A stretch of DNA of 64,000 bases, from contig NZ_LQOU01000021.1 in the NCBI RefSeq assembly GCF_002102155.1, positions 62,001-126,000 of the forward strand. The letters run 5' to 3'. This document shows, one piece after another, positions 1-8,963 of the stretch. Position 1 is the stretch's first letter. Each line of letters starts with the position of its first letter. Position numbers and translations under genes: made by a program. The notes beneath the pieces were generated by a model. The model did not search any database and was not told the origin of the DNA. It worked only from the letters and a program-made list of their open reading frames with translations. This stretch comes from Mycobacterium europaeum. Its GTDB lineage: Bacteria; Actinomycetota; Actinomycetes; Mycobacteriales; Mycobacteriaceae.

Positions 1-637
1 TCAGCCGTGTTGTGTCGCTGCCGCGAGTGCTTGAAAACGTCCGCCGCTTCTGGTATCAGAAATATATATCGACAGATACAGGTCATCTCTGCGAGGCGAG
101 GTGCGATGTGGTGTTGATAGGCGTGACGAACGGTGTCGAGCCGGTCTGCCCAGCGCTGCGCGAGGCGGCGGCGATCGTGGAGGCCGAGTGGATTCGCCTG
201 AGCCGACTGGGCGGCCCGGCCGAGCAGCCCGTCGGTGAACTTCCCGCGGCGCGGCGGTGCCCGCGCCGCACGGGCACTGTGGTGTCCACCGAGCCGGCGG
301 GCGCCGGGCTCTCGACGCGCACCCGCGGGCACCAGGCCCGATGGCCGGTCTCTGTGGTATTGGCGCGGCAGCGGTCACCTCCGCTGCGAGCTTGACTGCC
401 AACGTATTCGGAGGGGGAGCGAAGGAGGTGACTCACCAAGGGATAAGTAACGGCATGTGAAAAGCGAGCCGGCGGCCGTGCCGTCCACGAATATTGCGAC
501 GCATTGTCCGCGCGACGCATACCTGCGCACGCACCGCCACTTGTCGTGGCCATCTGCGTGGACCGCATGACGTTCGCCGCTCGTCGGGGCGGGCCTTACG
601 CATCACGCGTGGGGCCCGCCTCCACACGCGCGCCCCC
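1..637. other. Region downstream of mftG without a confident gene
   Basis: No frame here has convincing coding character. The best candidate is a GTG-started plus-strand frame from 12 to 395 (127 codons), but it lacks a clear ribosome binding site, matches no family I recognise and turns Arg/Pro-rich after about residue 65, as random high-G+C frames do. A short AT-rich patch lies near 60-75. In M. tuberculosis two small hypothetical genes separate this point from rpsJ. A remnant of one of them is possible but not shown. Confidence 0.4.
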
Positions 638-2077
638 TCACCGCACGAACTCGGCGGCCCGATGCCCGAGCATCACGATCGTGGCGTGCGGCCCCCTGCT
701 GGTGATGGCGGGCAGGACCGACCCGTCGATCACCCACAGGTTGTCGATGCCGCGCACCCGGCAGCGATGATCGACGACGGCCCGCGGATCGGTGTCGGCG
801 CCCATCGGTGCGGTGCCACACAGGTGTTGCGACGTGGACCATACGGGGGCACCGACACGCGTTGCGCCACCGACGAGTTCGCGGGCAAGCTCGGTTCCCC
901 GCTCTAGCGCCGCGACGTCTTCGGGCTCGCTGTCGTAGCGGTGCTCGATCAGGGGCGGGACGTCGGGATCCGCCGACACCACCGTGATGCGCCCGCGCGC
1001 CCGCGGCTGCATGAGCGCCACCCCGATGTGCGGCCAGTCGGCATGCCCGGCAGTCCCGTCCCCCGTCATCGCGACGAATCCTCCGGTGTAGGGCCGGATC
1101 TCGAGATCGTCGGCGGTGCTGAGCACGACCTCGAGCACCGGCCGGCGGGGGGCCACCGTCCACTCGGTGGGCAACACCCATTCGGGATGATCGCTGAACG
1201 CGGCGCCGACCGGCAGCGGCGCCACCGTGGGTACGTCGACGGCCCGCAACCCGTCCTCCGACCCGATGCCGGAAACCATGAGCAGCTGTGCGGTCTGAAT
1301 GGCGCCGGCGCACAACACGATCCGGTCGGCGGTCAGGGTCATTTGGCCGCTCGGGCCGATCGCGTCGACACCGACCGCGGCGGTGCCGGCGAAACGCAAC
1401 CGCGCCGCGCGTGTCCGCGCGTGCACCGTCAGGTTGGGCCGGCCCAGGGCCGGGATCAGGAATCCTGCGCCAGATCCGGTACGCACGCCGTCGACGATGT
1501 TGAGTGGAACGGCACCCATCCCCGAAACCGGTTCGGGGCCGCCATCGTTGAGATCGTCGATCCAGTCGAATCCGGCGCGCTGCGCGGCGTCGATGAAACG
1601 CTCGGTGGTGCCGGTCATTTCGCGGGTGCGACGCACCCTGATGGGGCCGCGGTCGCCATGGGCCGGGCCCGCGAAATCGAGGTCGGTCTCGATGGCGCGG
1701 AAGCTGGCGAGGACGTCGGACCAGGCCCAGCCCGGCAGGGCGAGGCGATCGAAGTCGCGCGGCAATCCGCGACAGAAGTATCCGCCATTGACCGCGCCCG
1801 AACCGCCGACCGTCGCCCCCCGCACGAGCGGATGCCGACGCACCGGCCGGTCGGTCAGGCTGGCCTGATAGCGCCGCACCAGCGGGCTGCTGACCCCTAT
1901 CGGCAGCTGGAGTCCGTTGGCGGTCTGGGCGAGCAGCCCTGGATCGTCGAGGGCGGGGCCCGCCTCGAGGACGGTCACCAGACGGCCGGGATCGACGGAA
2001 AGGCGTTCGGCAACAACCGATCCAGCACTGCCGGCACCGACGATCAGCACGTCGCTGTGCGGGGCGGCCTTCATCAA
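638..2077 (-). CDS. mftG: MftG, GMC-family mycofactocin-associated oxidoreductase
   Basis: A 479-residue flavoprotein of the glucose-methanol-choline family. The N-terminal FAD-binding motif VGAGSAGSVVAERL is followed by an adenine-contacting E in LEAGP. The GMC signature region (GSGAVNGGYFCRG) lies near residues 90-105, and a C-terminal segment with H and N residues in LWVIDGSVLPAITSRGP is typical of the family. It is the last gene of the mft operon, 19 nt downstream of mftF. MftG is reported to link mycofactocinol reoxidation to respiration. That role comes from the literature and is consistent with the operon position. Length matches Rv0697. Confidence 0.93.
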   Translation of the reverse strand: MMKAAPHSDVLIVGAGSAGSVVAERLSVDPGRLVTVLEAGPALDDPGLLAQTANGLQLPIGVSSPLVRRYQASLTDRPVRRHPLVRGATVGGSGAVNGGYFCRGLPRDFDRLALPGWAWSDVLASFRAIETDLDFAGPAHGDRGPIRVRRTREMTGTTERFIDAAQRAGFDWIDDLNDGGPEPVSGMGAVPLNIVDGVRTGSGAGFLIPALGRPNLTVHARTRAARLRFAGTAAVGVDAIGPSGQMTLTADRIVLCAGAIQTAQLLMVSGIGSEDGLRAVDVPTVAPLPVGAAFSDHPEWVLPTEWTVAPRRPVLEVVLSTADDLEIRPYTGGFVAMTGDGTAGHADWPHIGVALMQPRARGRITVVSADPDVPPLIEHRYDSEPEDVAALERGTELARELVGGATRVGAPVWSTSQHLCGTAPMGADTDPRAVVDHRCRVRGIDNLWVIDGSVLPAITSRGPHATIVMLGHRAAEFVR

Positions 2078-2096
2078 GGGCGGGTCAAGGTGGCGG

Positions 2097-3509
2097 CTAG
2101 TTCCGAATCTGCGGTTTCAGCGCGCGCAGGTTGCGCTCCCGCAGCACACCCCACCACAACCCGAGACCGTACGCCAGGTCGTCGACACGCTTGAGCAACA
2201 GATACGTCAGCGGGCCGATCGGTTCGGCATCGTCCCCGATGGCGTCGCGGCGGCGCAGCCAGTCCACGACGCCGTCCATGATCGCCGCGACCAGTAGGAC
2301 ATGCCGGAAATGCCGCGACACCGTGGCGGCGAACAATGCCAGCGGCCAATAGTGGCGGCACAGGGCCGACGCCAGCTGCAGCGCCGCCGACCACAGCCCG
2401 CGGCCGGCGATCACGGCCACGTCGGTGACAGACGTGTCGGCGCCGCGCATCGCCCTCGCGATCCGGCGGCCCGTCAGGACGGCGAAGGCGACGGAGGCCA
2501 GCTGCGACAGGGTGGTCCCGAACGCCATCAGGATCCAGGTCATCAGCGCCCAGCCGGAGATCACCACCGGTGCCGTCTTGTCCGGATGGCGGACCGAGAG
2601 CGGGGCCGCCGAACCACCGTAGAACGCCTTGCGCGCCAGCCAGTCCCGCAGTTCGGTGCGGTGGTCGTGGGCGACCAGCGCGATGGGCTCGTAGCGCAGC
2701 CGGGCACCGGCTTCGATGAGCCGCCAACACAGGTCGACGTCCTCGCCGGACTGCAGCGTCTCGTCGAACCCGCCGACAGCGCGCAGGGCGGAACAGCGAC
2801 AGATGATGGCCGCGCTGGGCACGTAGGACACCGTGCTGTGGGGCAGCACCGGGGCTTCACGCTCGCCGAGATCGAGGGAGGAGTGCACCGCCTCGTAACG
2901 CGCCACCACATTCTCACTGTGCGACAAACCGACGATGCGCGGCGCGGCGAGCGCGACCGTCGGGTCGCAGAAGTGACCGAGCAAAGCCTCCAGCCAGCCG
3001 CGCCGGGGCGCGACGTCGGAATCGAGGAAAGCGACGTAGTCGGTGGTGCAGGCGGCCAGCCCGGTGTTGCGGGCGGCGGCCGGGCCCCGGTTGCGCGGGT
3101 GTCGCAACACCTCGACGTCGCAGTGAGCGCCGACGAAATCGTCCGGCTCGATGGGCGGGAACGAGCCGTCATCGACCACGATGACCCGCAGGCCGCGCAG
3201 CGAGCTCACCAGGCGGCGCACCCCGGAAAGGTTGTTCCGCACCGGGATAACCACGGTCACGTCACGGTGCGACGGTCCCCCCGCCGGCCGCGGATGCGCC
3301 ACCGTGGCGTCCAGCAGGGTGCGAGCCAGCTGCGCGCTGACGTCGTCGCGGACCTTGAGCCGGCCGTCGCACAGCATGTCCTGGGCGGCCGGCGCGAGCT
3401 TGAGCAGCCGGGTCGGCGAGCCGCCGAGCAGCGCCGACCCGTCGCCGAGCACCCGCACGCGGCGATCGACCTGGACGGCGAAGCCGTCGGGCAGCCGGGC
3501 CGCGGTCAT
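2097..3509 (-). CDS. mftF: MftF, mycofactocin glycosyltransferase
   Basis: A 470-residue family 2 glycosyltransferase that adds glucose units to premycofactocin, forming the oligoglycosylated cofactor. The GT-A core is visible from about residue 85: [10 protein letters not shown], the nucleotide-binding VVDDGS, and a DxD motif in [27 protein letters not shown] then gives the acceptor/catalytic ED. The last 160 residues contain hydrophobic segments (around [14 protein letters not shown] and [15 protein letters not shown]) that suggest membrane attachment. I chose the ATG at 3509 (MTAARLPDG) over an upstream start because it gives the family length and conserved N-terminus. It follows mftE by 22 nt. 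Confidence 0.92.
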   Translation of the reverse strand: MTAARLPDGFAVQVDRRVRVLGDGSALLGGSPTRLLKLAPAAQDMLCDGRLKVRDDVSAQLARTLLDATVAHPRPAGGPSHRDVTVVIPVRNNLSGVRRLVSSLRGLRVIVVDDGSFPPIEPDDFVGAHCDVEVLRHPRNRGPAAARNTGLAACTTDYVAFLDSDVAPRRGWLEALLGHFCDPTVALAAPRIVGLSHSENVVARYEAVHSSLDLGEREAPVLPHSTVSYVPSAAIICRCSALRAVGGFDETLQSGEDVDLCWRLIEAGARLRYEPIALVAHDHRTELRDWLARKAFYGGSAAPLSVRHPDKTAPVVISGWALMTWILMAFGTTLSQLASVAFAVLTGRRIARAMRGADTSVTDVAVIAGRGLWSAALQLASALCRHYWPLALFAATVSRHFRHVLLVAAIMDGVVDWLRRRDAIGDDAEPIGPLTYLLLKRVDDLAYGLGLWWGVLRERNLRALKPQIRN

Positions 3510-3531
3510 GTCCGCCGCCCCGCCGGCGCCG

Positions 3532-4263
3532 TCATGCCAGCATCCCGTCGCGCCCCGGTGACCACCGGTCCACCCGGCGGACACAGCCGTCGACCATCTC
3601 GGCGAGGATGCGCTCGCCGTCGGCAGCGGTCGCGGTGGTCGGGTCGCCGAGCACCCCCACCGGGCTGACCGCGGCCACTCCCCCGCGGCGCATCGACGGA
3701 AGCAGTTCGGACAGCGGCGCCCGGTTGCCGGTGCGCCACCGATCGGTCAGCACGTCACCGGGCGAGATGTGCAGCAACAGCGACGTTTCGGTATGCCCGG
3801 CGTGGGCGTCGCCACCGCCGGCCAGGCAGGGGCACCAGCCGGCATCGCGGCCCTCGGAACGCAGCCGGGCCACCGCGGCGCTCAGCGCGGCGACGTTGCC
3901 ACCATGGCCGTTGACGAAGACCAGGCGCTCGGCCCAGCCCGCGGCCGACCGGCCGTACTCCACCAGCAGCATCGTCAGGGCTTCGGTGCCGATGGAGATC
4001 GTCCCGGCGAAGCTTTGGTGCTCGCCGCTTGCGCCGTAGGCGATGGCCGGCGCCACCAGCCAGTCGCGGGCGAGGCGCGTCCGGGCCCCCCGGGCGACCG
4101 CGGTTGCGATCCGGGTGTCGGTATCCAACGGCAGGTGCGGACCGTGCTGTTCCGTCGACCCCACGGGGACCAATACCGACGGCGAGGTGCCCGATAGCTG
4201 GCTTGACGTCGCCATTGCCAATTCGCCGAGTACGGGCACTCGGTGATGGTAGGACGAATTCAC
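3532..4263 (-). CDS. mftE: MftE, creatininase-family peptidase of mycofactocin biosynthesis
   Basis: A 243-residue member of the creatinine amidohydrolase family. In mycofactocin biosynthesis MftE cleaves the MftC-modified MftA peptide to release the C-terminal Val-Tyr-derived unit (AHDP). Metal-binding residues appear in [15 protein letters not shown] and in the VNGHGGN motif, and a further acidic/His cluster lies in HAGHTETS. The MNSSYH start matches what I remember of the mycobacterial homologues. Unlike the tight spacing elsewhere in the operon, 164 nt of AT-rich DNA separate it from mftD. Confidence 0.92.
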   Translation of the reverse strand: MNSSYHHRVPVLGELAMATSSQLSGTSPSVLVPVGSTEQHGPHLPLDTDTRIATAVARGARTRLARDWLVAPAIAYGASGEHQSFAGTISIGTEALTMLLVEYGRSAAGWAERLVFVNGHGGNVAALSAAVARLRSEGRDAGWCPCLAGGGDAHAGHTETSLLLHISPGDVLTDRWRTGNRAPLSELLPSMRRGGVAAVSPVGVLGDPTTATAADGERILAEMVDGCVRRVDRWSPGRDGMLA

Positions 4264-4427
4264 CTGGCGTGCACCAATTGTTGTCCGTTGAAAATGATTT
4301 TTTTCCTGGCTGGTTCATGCGGTGCTCGAAATTAGTGCTCGTCCGTCACGGACACCACGCTTGTACCACGATATGGGCGCGGCCAACCCTTCCCGAAAAA
4401 TCTGCCCGGGATATCGGTAATTGGCGC
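4264..4427. other. AT-rich gap inside the mft operon
   Basis: This 164-nt non-coding stretch between mftD and mftE is visibly richer in A and T than its surroundings, including a run of seven T near 4300 (plus strand). It carries no good reading frame. It may hold an internal promoter for mftE-F-G or an RNA processing site, but I cannot place a convincing -35/-10 pair. Confidence 0.5.
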
Positions 4428-5615
4428 CTAGGCGTCGCCGGCGGCCGGGACGCCGAGGGCCCGGGTGAAGCCGGGTGGGACCAGGATGTCGTCGGGGCCG
4501 AGGTCGTGGACGCTGCCGAGTCCCAGACCCATCAGCGCCGAGTCGACGCCCCCGCGCAGGATGTCGAGCACGTTCTCCACGCCCGCCTGCCCGGCCGCGG
4601 CCAGGCCCCACAGGTACGCGCGGCCGATCATCACCGCGCGCGCCCCGAGCGCCACCGCCTTGACGACGTCACTGCCGCGGCGGATGCCGCCGTCGAGCAG
4701 CACCTCGACCTGATCGCCCACCGCCGCGGCCACCGCGGGCAGGGCGCGGATCGACGCCGGCGTGCCGTCGAGGTTGTTGCCGCCGTGGTTCGACACCGAG
4801 ATCGCCGAAACTCCGGCATCCACGGCCCTTTTCGCGTCATCGACGCGCATCACGCCCTTGAGCATGAACGGCCCGCCCCACAGTTCGCGGAGCCAGGCGA
4901 TGTCCTCCCACGTCGGGGGCGGTGTGCCCATCCACTCCCCGTAGGCCGCGAAGAAGGGCGGACCCGGTTCGCCGCGGCGCGCCTGGTTGGGCACGCGCAG
5001 GTCCGGCGGGCGCAGCGTCTTGCCGTACTTCCACAGCCAGCGGGGCTTGAAGACGGCCTCCGGCGACTGCCGCAGGATGGTCCGCAGGTTCATCTCCTCG
5101 GGGATCTTGGGGCTACCCCAGTCGCGGCCGTGGGAGAACGACCAGTCGGTGGTGACGATCAGGCCGACGGCACCGGCTTGCCGCGCCCGCTCCACGCGCT
5201 CGGCGATCGCGTCACGCCCGCCCAGCCAGTAGACCTGGAAGAAGACCTTGGGGTTGGCGGCGATGACTTCCTCGATCGGTTTGCTCGCGAACGAGGACAG
5301 CCCCATCGCCGTCCCGCGCGCCGCCGCGGCCCGGGCGACGGCCACCTCGCCGTCGGGGTCGACCGCCTGCACGCCGGTGGGCGAGATCAGCACCGGCAAC
5401 GAGATGTCTTGTCCCATAACGGTGGTCGACTGGTCACGCTTTTCCGGCGCGCCGACCACGTGGGGCGCGAATCCGAGTTCACTGAACGCCTCGACGTTGT
5501 TGGAGACGGTGATGCCCTTTTCGCTGCCCGCAACCAGCGCTGAATACACGGACTTCGGGAGCCGCCGTTTCGCGCGTTGCTGCGCGATGGCGACGGTCTC
5601 AAACCATTCGGCCAT
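4428..5615 (-). CDS. mftD: MftD, FMN-dependent mycofactocin maturation oxidase
   Basis: A 395-residue enzyme of the FMN alpha-hydroxyacid dehydrogenase family, formerly annotated lldD1. MftD oxidatively deaminates AHDP to give premycofactocin. FMN-contacting elements are SPTGVQAVDPDGE, VFFQVYW, TTDWS, LKGV and the phosphate-binding LLDGGIRRGSDVVKAVALGA. The catalytic-base region reads SNHGGNNLDG. Lactate and glycolate oxidases usually have SNHGGRQLDG, so the substrate-carboxylate arginine is replaced by Asn, consistent with a different substrate. It begins two bases after the mftC stop codon. Confidence 0.93.
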   Translation of the reverse strand: MAEWFETVAIAQQRAKRRLPKSVYSALVAGSEKGITVSNNVEAFSELGFAPHVVGAPEKRDQSTTVMGQDISLPVLISPTGVQAVDPDGEVAVARAAAARGTAMGLSSFASKPIEEVIAANPKVFFQVYWLGGRDAIAERVERARQAGAVGLIVTTDWSFSHGRDWGSPKIPEEMNLRTILRQSPEAVFKPRWLWKYGKTLRPPDLRVPNQARRGEPGPPFFAAYGEWMGTPPPTWEDIAWLRELWGGPFMLKGVMRVDDAKRAVDAGVSAISVSNHGGNNLDGTPASIRALPAVAAAVGDQVEVLLDGGIRRGSDVVKAVALGARAVMIGRAYLWGLAAAGQAGVENVLDILRGGVDSALMGLGLGSVHDLGPDDILVPPGFTRALGVPAAGDA

Positions 5616-5617
5616 GG

Positions 5618-6814
5618 CTAGATCGGGCTTTCGTTGCAGAGGCGGGCGGGGGGTGTGTCCGGTGGTCGCACCGACAGCGTCAGGGGCACCGGCTGGCGAA
5701 CCCGGCGCCCGTGGGAATGGTCGGCGCGGGGGCGCGGCGTCTCACGGCTCCGGGCCAGCGCCGAGGCGCTGTGCCCCTGGACGCATTCGGGATCCGGGCC
5801 GTCCATCGGCAGGCCGGTGAAGAACTTGGCGGCCATGCAGCCGCCCCGGCAGGCGTCGTAGTGTCCGCAGCTGCCGCAGGCGCCCGCGGACTGCGGTTCG
5901 CGCAACTCCCGGAACAGCGGTGCGTTCTTCCAGACGTTGTCGAATCCACCGTCGGCCAGGACGTTTCCGGCCAGGAAGCGGTCGTGGATGGCGAACGGGC
6001 AGGCGTAGACGTCACCCACCGGGTCGATCAAACACACCACCCGCCCGGCACCGCACATGTTCAGGCCGGCCAACGCACCGGAGGAACCCAGCGGCGACAG
6101 GTGGAAGAAGGAGTCGCCGGTGAGCACCCGCTCGCCCTTGGCCACCAGCCAGTCGTAGAGCTGCACCTGCTGGGCGGCGGTGGGGTGCAGGTCCTCCCAG
6201 ACGTCGGCGCCGCGCCCCGACGGACGCAGCCGGGTGATCCGCAGGGTGGCGCCGTAACGGTCTGCCAGCGCGGCGAATTCGTCGAGTTGGTCGACGTTGT
6301 GCCGGGTGACGACGACGGAGATCTTCGCGTCCGCGAAGCCCGCGTCAGCCAGGTTCTGCAGCGCCCGCACCGCCATGTCGAAGGAGCCGGGACCGCGGAC
6401 CGCGTCGTTGACCTCCGCGGTGGCGCCGTCGAGCGAGATCTGGACGTCGACGTAGTCGCTGGCGGCCAGCCGGGCGGCAACCTCTTCGGTGATGCGGACC
6501 CCGTTGGTGGAGAACTTCACCCCGACGTGGTGCGCGGTGGCGTAGTCGACCAGCTCCCAGAAGTCCGGCCGCACGGTGGGCTCGCCACCGCCGATGTTGA
6601 CGTAGAACACCTGCATGCGTTCCAGCTCGTCGATGATGTCCATGCATTGCCGGGTGGACAGCTCCCGCGGATCCCGCTTGCCCGACGACGAAAGGCAGTG
6701 CACGCACGCCAGATTGCAGGCGTAGGTCAGCTCCCACGTCAGGCAGATGGGCGCATCCAGCCCGCTCTCGAACTGCTCGATGAGCCGCGGCACTCTGGCC
6801 AGTCCGGCGGTCAT
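5618..6814 (-). CDS. mftC: MftC, radical SAM/SPASM mycofactocin maturase
   Basis: A 398-residue radical SAM enzyme that decarboxylates and cyclises the C-terminal Val-Tyr of MftA. The SAM-cluster motif is C33-x3-C37-x2-C40 (TYACNLACVHC). The GGEP motif follows in NIGGGEPTVRP. The C-terminal SPASM domain carries cysteines in MCGAGRVVC, VYACPF and CGSCGHYDACRGGC, providing auxiliary clusters. The ATG start overlaps the mftB stop (ATGA), implying translational coupling to the peptide chaperone. Confidence 0.95.
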   Translation of the reverse strand: MTAGLARVPRLIEQFESGLDAPICLTWELTYACNLACVHCLSSSGKRDPRELSTRQCMDIIDELERMQVFYVNIGGGEPTVRPDFWELVDYATAHHVGVKFSTNGVRITEEVAARLAASDYVDVQISLDGATAEVNDAVRGPGSFDMAVRALQNLADAGFADAKISVVVTRHNVDQLDEFAALADRYGATLRITRLRPSGRGADVWEDLHPTAAQQVQLYDWLVAKGERVLTGDSFFHLSPLGSSGALAGLNMCGAGRVVCLIDPVGDVYACPFAIHDRFLAGNVLADGGFDNVWKNAPLFRELREPQSAGACGSCGHYDACRGGCMAAKFFTGLPMDGPDPECVQGHSASALARSRETPRPRADHSHGRRVRQPVPLTLSVRPPDTPPARLCNESPI

Positions 6815-7083
6815 GGGGCCTCCTGTGGAACCAACATCAACGAATCGGCCAACACGCCCAGCGCGTGCAAGTACGGCGCCTCACCCCCGTCGTCCACCCC
6901 CGCCGCGCGGCAGGCCGAGTGCACATCGGGATGGTCGGCCAGGGACCGCACCACGGTGAGGATGGTGCGGTTCTTCAGAAACGACAGCTTGCGGGTGCCG
7001 AAGTGGTAGAGCAGCGCCCCGAACGGTTCGGGTCGAACCGCCACCTGCGGGTGCAACCGCCAGCCGCGGTCGGGGTCGAACAC
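6811..7083 (-). CDS. mftB: MftB, peptide chaperone for MftA
   Basis: A protein of about 90 residues with the PqqD-like RiPP recognition fold, which binds the MftA precursor and delivers it to MftC. Recognisable stretches are FDPDRGWRLHPQVAVRPEPFG and YHFGTRKLSFLKNRT (each conserved in MftB). I chose the GTG at 7083, just after the mftA stop codon. A second in-frame GTG at 7104 would overlap mftA. The longer open frame running further upstream is read-through. The stop overlaps the mftC start as ATGA. Confidence 0.87.
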   Translation of the reverse strand: MFDPDRGWRLHPQVAVRPEPFGALLYHFGTRKLSFLKNRTILTVVRSLADHPDVHSACRAAGVDDGGEAPYLHALGVLADSLMLVPQEAP

Positions 7084-7088
7084 GCGGC

Positions 7089-7178
7089 TCAGTAGACCCC
7101 GCACATGCCGTCGATCGACACCTCTTCGACCAGGGTCTCGGCGACGAGCTGGGTCTCGGTCTCGGTTTCGTGGTCCAT
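7089..7178 (-). CDS. mftA: MftA, mycofactocin precursor peptide
   Basis: A 29-residue peptide starting MDHETETET and ending in the diagnostic core IDGMCGVY, whose last two residues (Val-Tyr) become the cofactor. The acidic N-terminal leader is typical. It heads the mft operon and diverges from mftR across 99 bp. It is easily missed because of its size and because a longer spurious frame reads through it. A G/A-rich stretch precedes the ATG at 7178. Confidence 0.96.
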   Translation of the reverse strand: MDHETETETQLVAETLVEEVSIDGMCGVY

Positions 7179-7277
7179 GGGTCTTTGCCTTTCGCCGGGT
7201 CTTGACAACGATGGGACTTGGGTCACAAGCTTCGTCAGAATATGGCATCGAGTGCCGAAATGGAAGGGCGGGGTCTC
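7179..7277. promoter_or_regulatory. Divergent mftA/mftR control region
   Basis: This 99-bp spacer separates the divergent mftR and mftA starts, so it must hold both promoters and, by published work on MftR, the MftR operator. The sequence contains TTGACA at about 7202-7207 on the plus strand and an imperfect CTTG-N5-CAAG repeat further in. I could not identify a matching -10 or a long palindrome, so the operator is not located exactly. Confidence 0.5.
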
Positions 7278-7874
7278 ATGGGGCCGCAGCCGCGGGTGGG
7301 CCGTCGCCGCTCGACCACGCCGCACGACATCACCGACGTTGCGATCGAGCTGTTCAGCGCCCGCGGGTTCGCCGAGGTCAGCGTCGACGACGTCGCACAC
7401 GCCGCCGGCATCTCGAGGCGGACGCTGTTTCGCTACTACGCGTCCAAGAACGCCATCCCCTGGGGCGACTTCGACACCCACCTCGCGCACCTGCGCGACC
7501 TGCTCGACGACGTCGACCCGCGGGTGCCGCTGGGTCAGGCGCTGCGCGATGCGCTCTTGGCGTTCAACACCTTTGACGAATCCGAGACCGCCCGGCACCG
7601 GCAGCGGATGCGGGTCATCCTGCAGACCGCCGAACTGCAGGCCTACTCGATGACCATGTACGCCGGCTGGCGCGAGGTGATCGCCGGTTTCGTCGCCCGC
7701 CGGTCGGATTGCAAGACGACCGACCTGCTGCCGCGGACCGTCGCCTGGACCATGCTCGGGGTGGCGCTCTCGGCCTACGAGCACTGGCTCGGCGACGAGT
7801 CCGTCCCGCTGCCGACCGCGCTGGGCCAGGCGTTCGACGTGGTGGGCACCGGGCTGCACGGGTTGGATCCGTGA
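7278..7874 (+). CDS. mftR: MftR, TetR-family regulator of the mycofactocin operon
   Basis: A 198-residue TetR-type repressor. The N-terminal helix-turn-helix is clear ([24 protein letters not shown], about residues 35-58), and the C-terminal ligand domain is helical. MftR is known to repress mftA and to respond to long-chain acyl-CoA. The ATG at 7278 follows GGAAGGGCGGGG and gives the length of Rv0691c. An upstream in-frame start at 7218 would extend it by 20 residues without a good ribosome binding site. Its stop overlaps the next gene by GTGA. Confidence 0.92.
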   Translation: MGPQPRVGRRRSTTPHDITDVAIELFSARGFAEVSVDDVAHAAGISRRTLFRYYASKNAIPWGDFDTHLAHLRDLLDDVDPRVPLGQALRDALLAFNTFDESETARHRQRMRVILQTAELQAYSMTMYAGWREVIAGFVARRSDCKTTDLLPRTVAWTMLGVALSAYEHWLGDESVPLPTALGQAFDVVGTGLHGLDP

Positions 7875-8917
7875 CCGGCGACCACCTGCTGCACACCCTG
7901 CGCGCGCAGGGGCGGTTCTGCGCGGGCTCCGGCTCACCGATGTACGGCGAGCTCTTCGAGCTGGTGGCCCGCGACGTCGCCGCCGGCGGTGTCTTCGCGA
8001 CCATCCTGTCCGGGCACGAGGACGACCCATCGCGCCTCGCGGTGCCGCTGCGGCTGCTCGGCGGCCTGCACCGGTTGGTGCTCGACGGGCGGGCGGCGCA
8101 GCTGCGCCGGTGGTATCCCAGCACCGGCGGCAGCTGGGACGCCGCACGCGCGTGGCCCGAGATCGTGGACGTCGCGGCCGGGCACGCCGAAACGCTGCGG
8201 GCGGCGTTGCGGCAACCGCCCCAGACCAACGAGGTCGGGCGGTCCGCCGCACTGGTCGGCGCCCTGTTGCGCATCAACAGTGAATCCGCGCTGCCGATAA
8301 GGCTTTTCGAGATCGGGACGAGCGCGGGACTGAACCTGCGCGCGGACCGCTACCGTTACCTATTCGCCGGCGGACAGTGGGGGCCGAGCGATTCGCCGGT
8401 GACCATCTCCGACGCGTGGCGCGGCGCGCTGCCGCCCGACGGCGCGCTGCGCATCGTCGAGCGTCGCGGCTACGACATCGCACCCGTCGACGTCACGGGG
8501 GCCGACGGGGAGCTCACCCTGTTGAGCTACGTCTGGCCCGACCAGACGGCCCGGCTCGAACGCCTGCGCGGCGCCGTCGACATCGCCCGGCGGGTGCCCG
8601 CGCGGCTGGCGCGCCACACCGCGGCCGACGCGGTCGCCGAGCTGAGCCCGGCCGAGGGCGCGCTGACGGTGCTGTGGCACTCGATCACCTGGCAGTACCT
8701 GTCGCGGGAGGAGCGCGAGACGGTGCGCGCCCGGGTCCGCGCCGTGGGCGGACAGGCGGACGAGCGATCGCCGTTCGTGCACCTCACGCTGGAGCCGGCG
8801 CGCGGCGGCCCCGACGCACCTATCCGGTTCCTGGTGCGCGCGCGCCGGTGGCCGGGGGGCGAACTCCAGGTTCTCGGCGAATGCCATCCGCACGGCCCGC
8901 CGGTGCACTGGCGGTAG
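7871..8917 (+). CDS. DUF2332 family protein next to mftR
   Basis: A 348-residue protein of unknown biochemical function matching the DUF2332 family (Rv0690c position). A conserved segment [18 protein letters not shown] near residue 140 resembles the glycine-rich loop of a methyltransferase, and [10 protein letters not shown] lies nearer the C-terminus. The GTG start overlaps the mftR stop, so the two are co-translated. No signal peptide or membrane helix is seen. Its repeated company with mftR suggests a link to mycofactocin use, but that is inference. Confidence 0.85.
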   Translation: MTGDHLLHTLRAQGRFCAGSGSPMYGELFELVARDVAAGGVFATILSGHEDDPSRLAVPLRLLGGLHRLVLDGRAAQLRRWYPSTGGSWDAARAWPEIVDVAAGHAETLRAALRQPPQTNEVGRSAALVGALLRINSESALPIRLFEIGTSAGLNLRADRYRYLFAGGQWGPSDSPVTISDAWRGALPPDGALRIVERRGYDIAPVDVTGADGELTLLSYVWPDQTARLERLRGAVDIARRVPARLARHTAADAVAELSPAEGALTVLWHSITWQYLSREERETVRARVRAVGGQADERSPFVHLTLEPARGGPDAPIRFLVRARRWPGGELQVLGECHPHGPPVHWR

Positions 8918-8963
8918 GCGGGCGCGAACGAAAGCGGCTGTCGCCCAACGGCTCGCGCCGAAG

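Noticed and set aside
1..402. Overlapping small frames at the left edge
   Set aside because: Arg/Pro/Ala-rich with no ribosome binding site or family resemblance. Kept only as an unannotated region.
4428..5615. Annotation as L-lactate dehydrogenase (lldD1)
   Set aside because: Operon context and the substituted substrate arginine point to MftD.
7089..8252. A 387-codon minus-strand frame across the mftR region
   Set aside because: Only its last 29 codons are real (mftA). The rest is an Arg/Pro-rich shadow of mftR and the DUF2332 gene.
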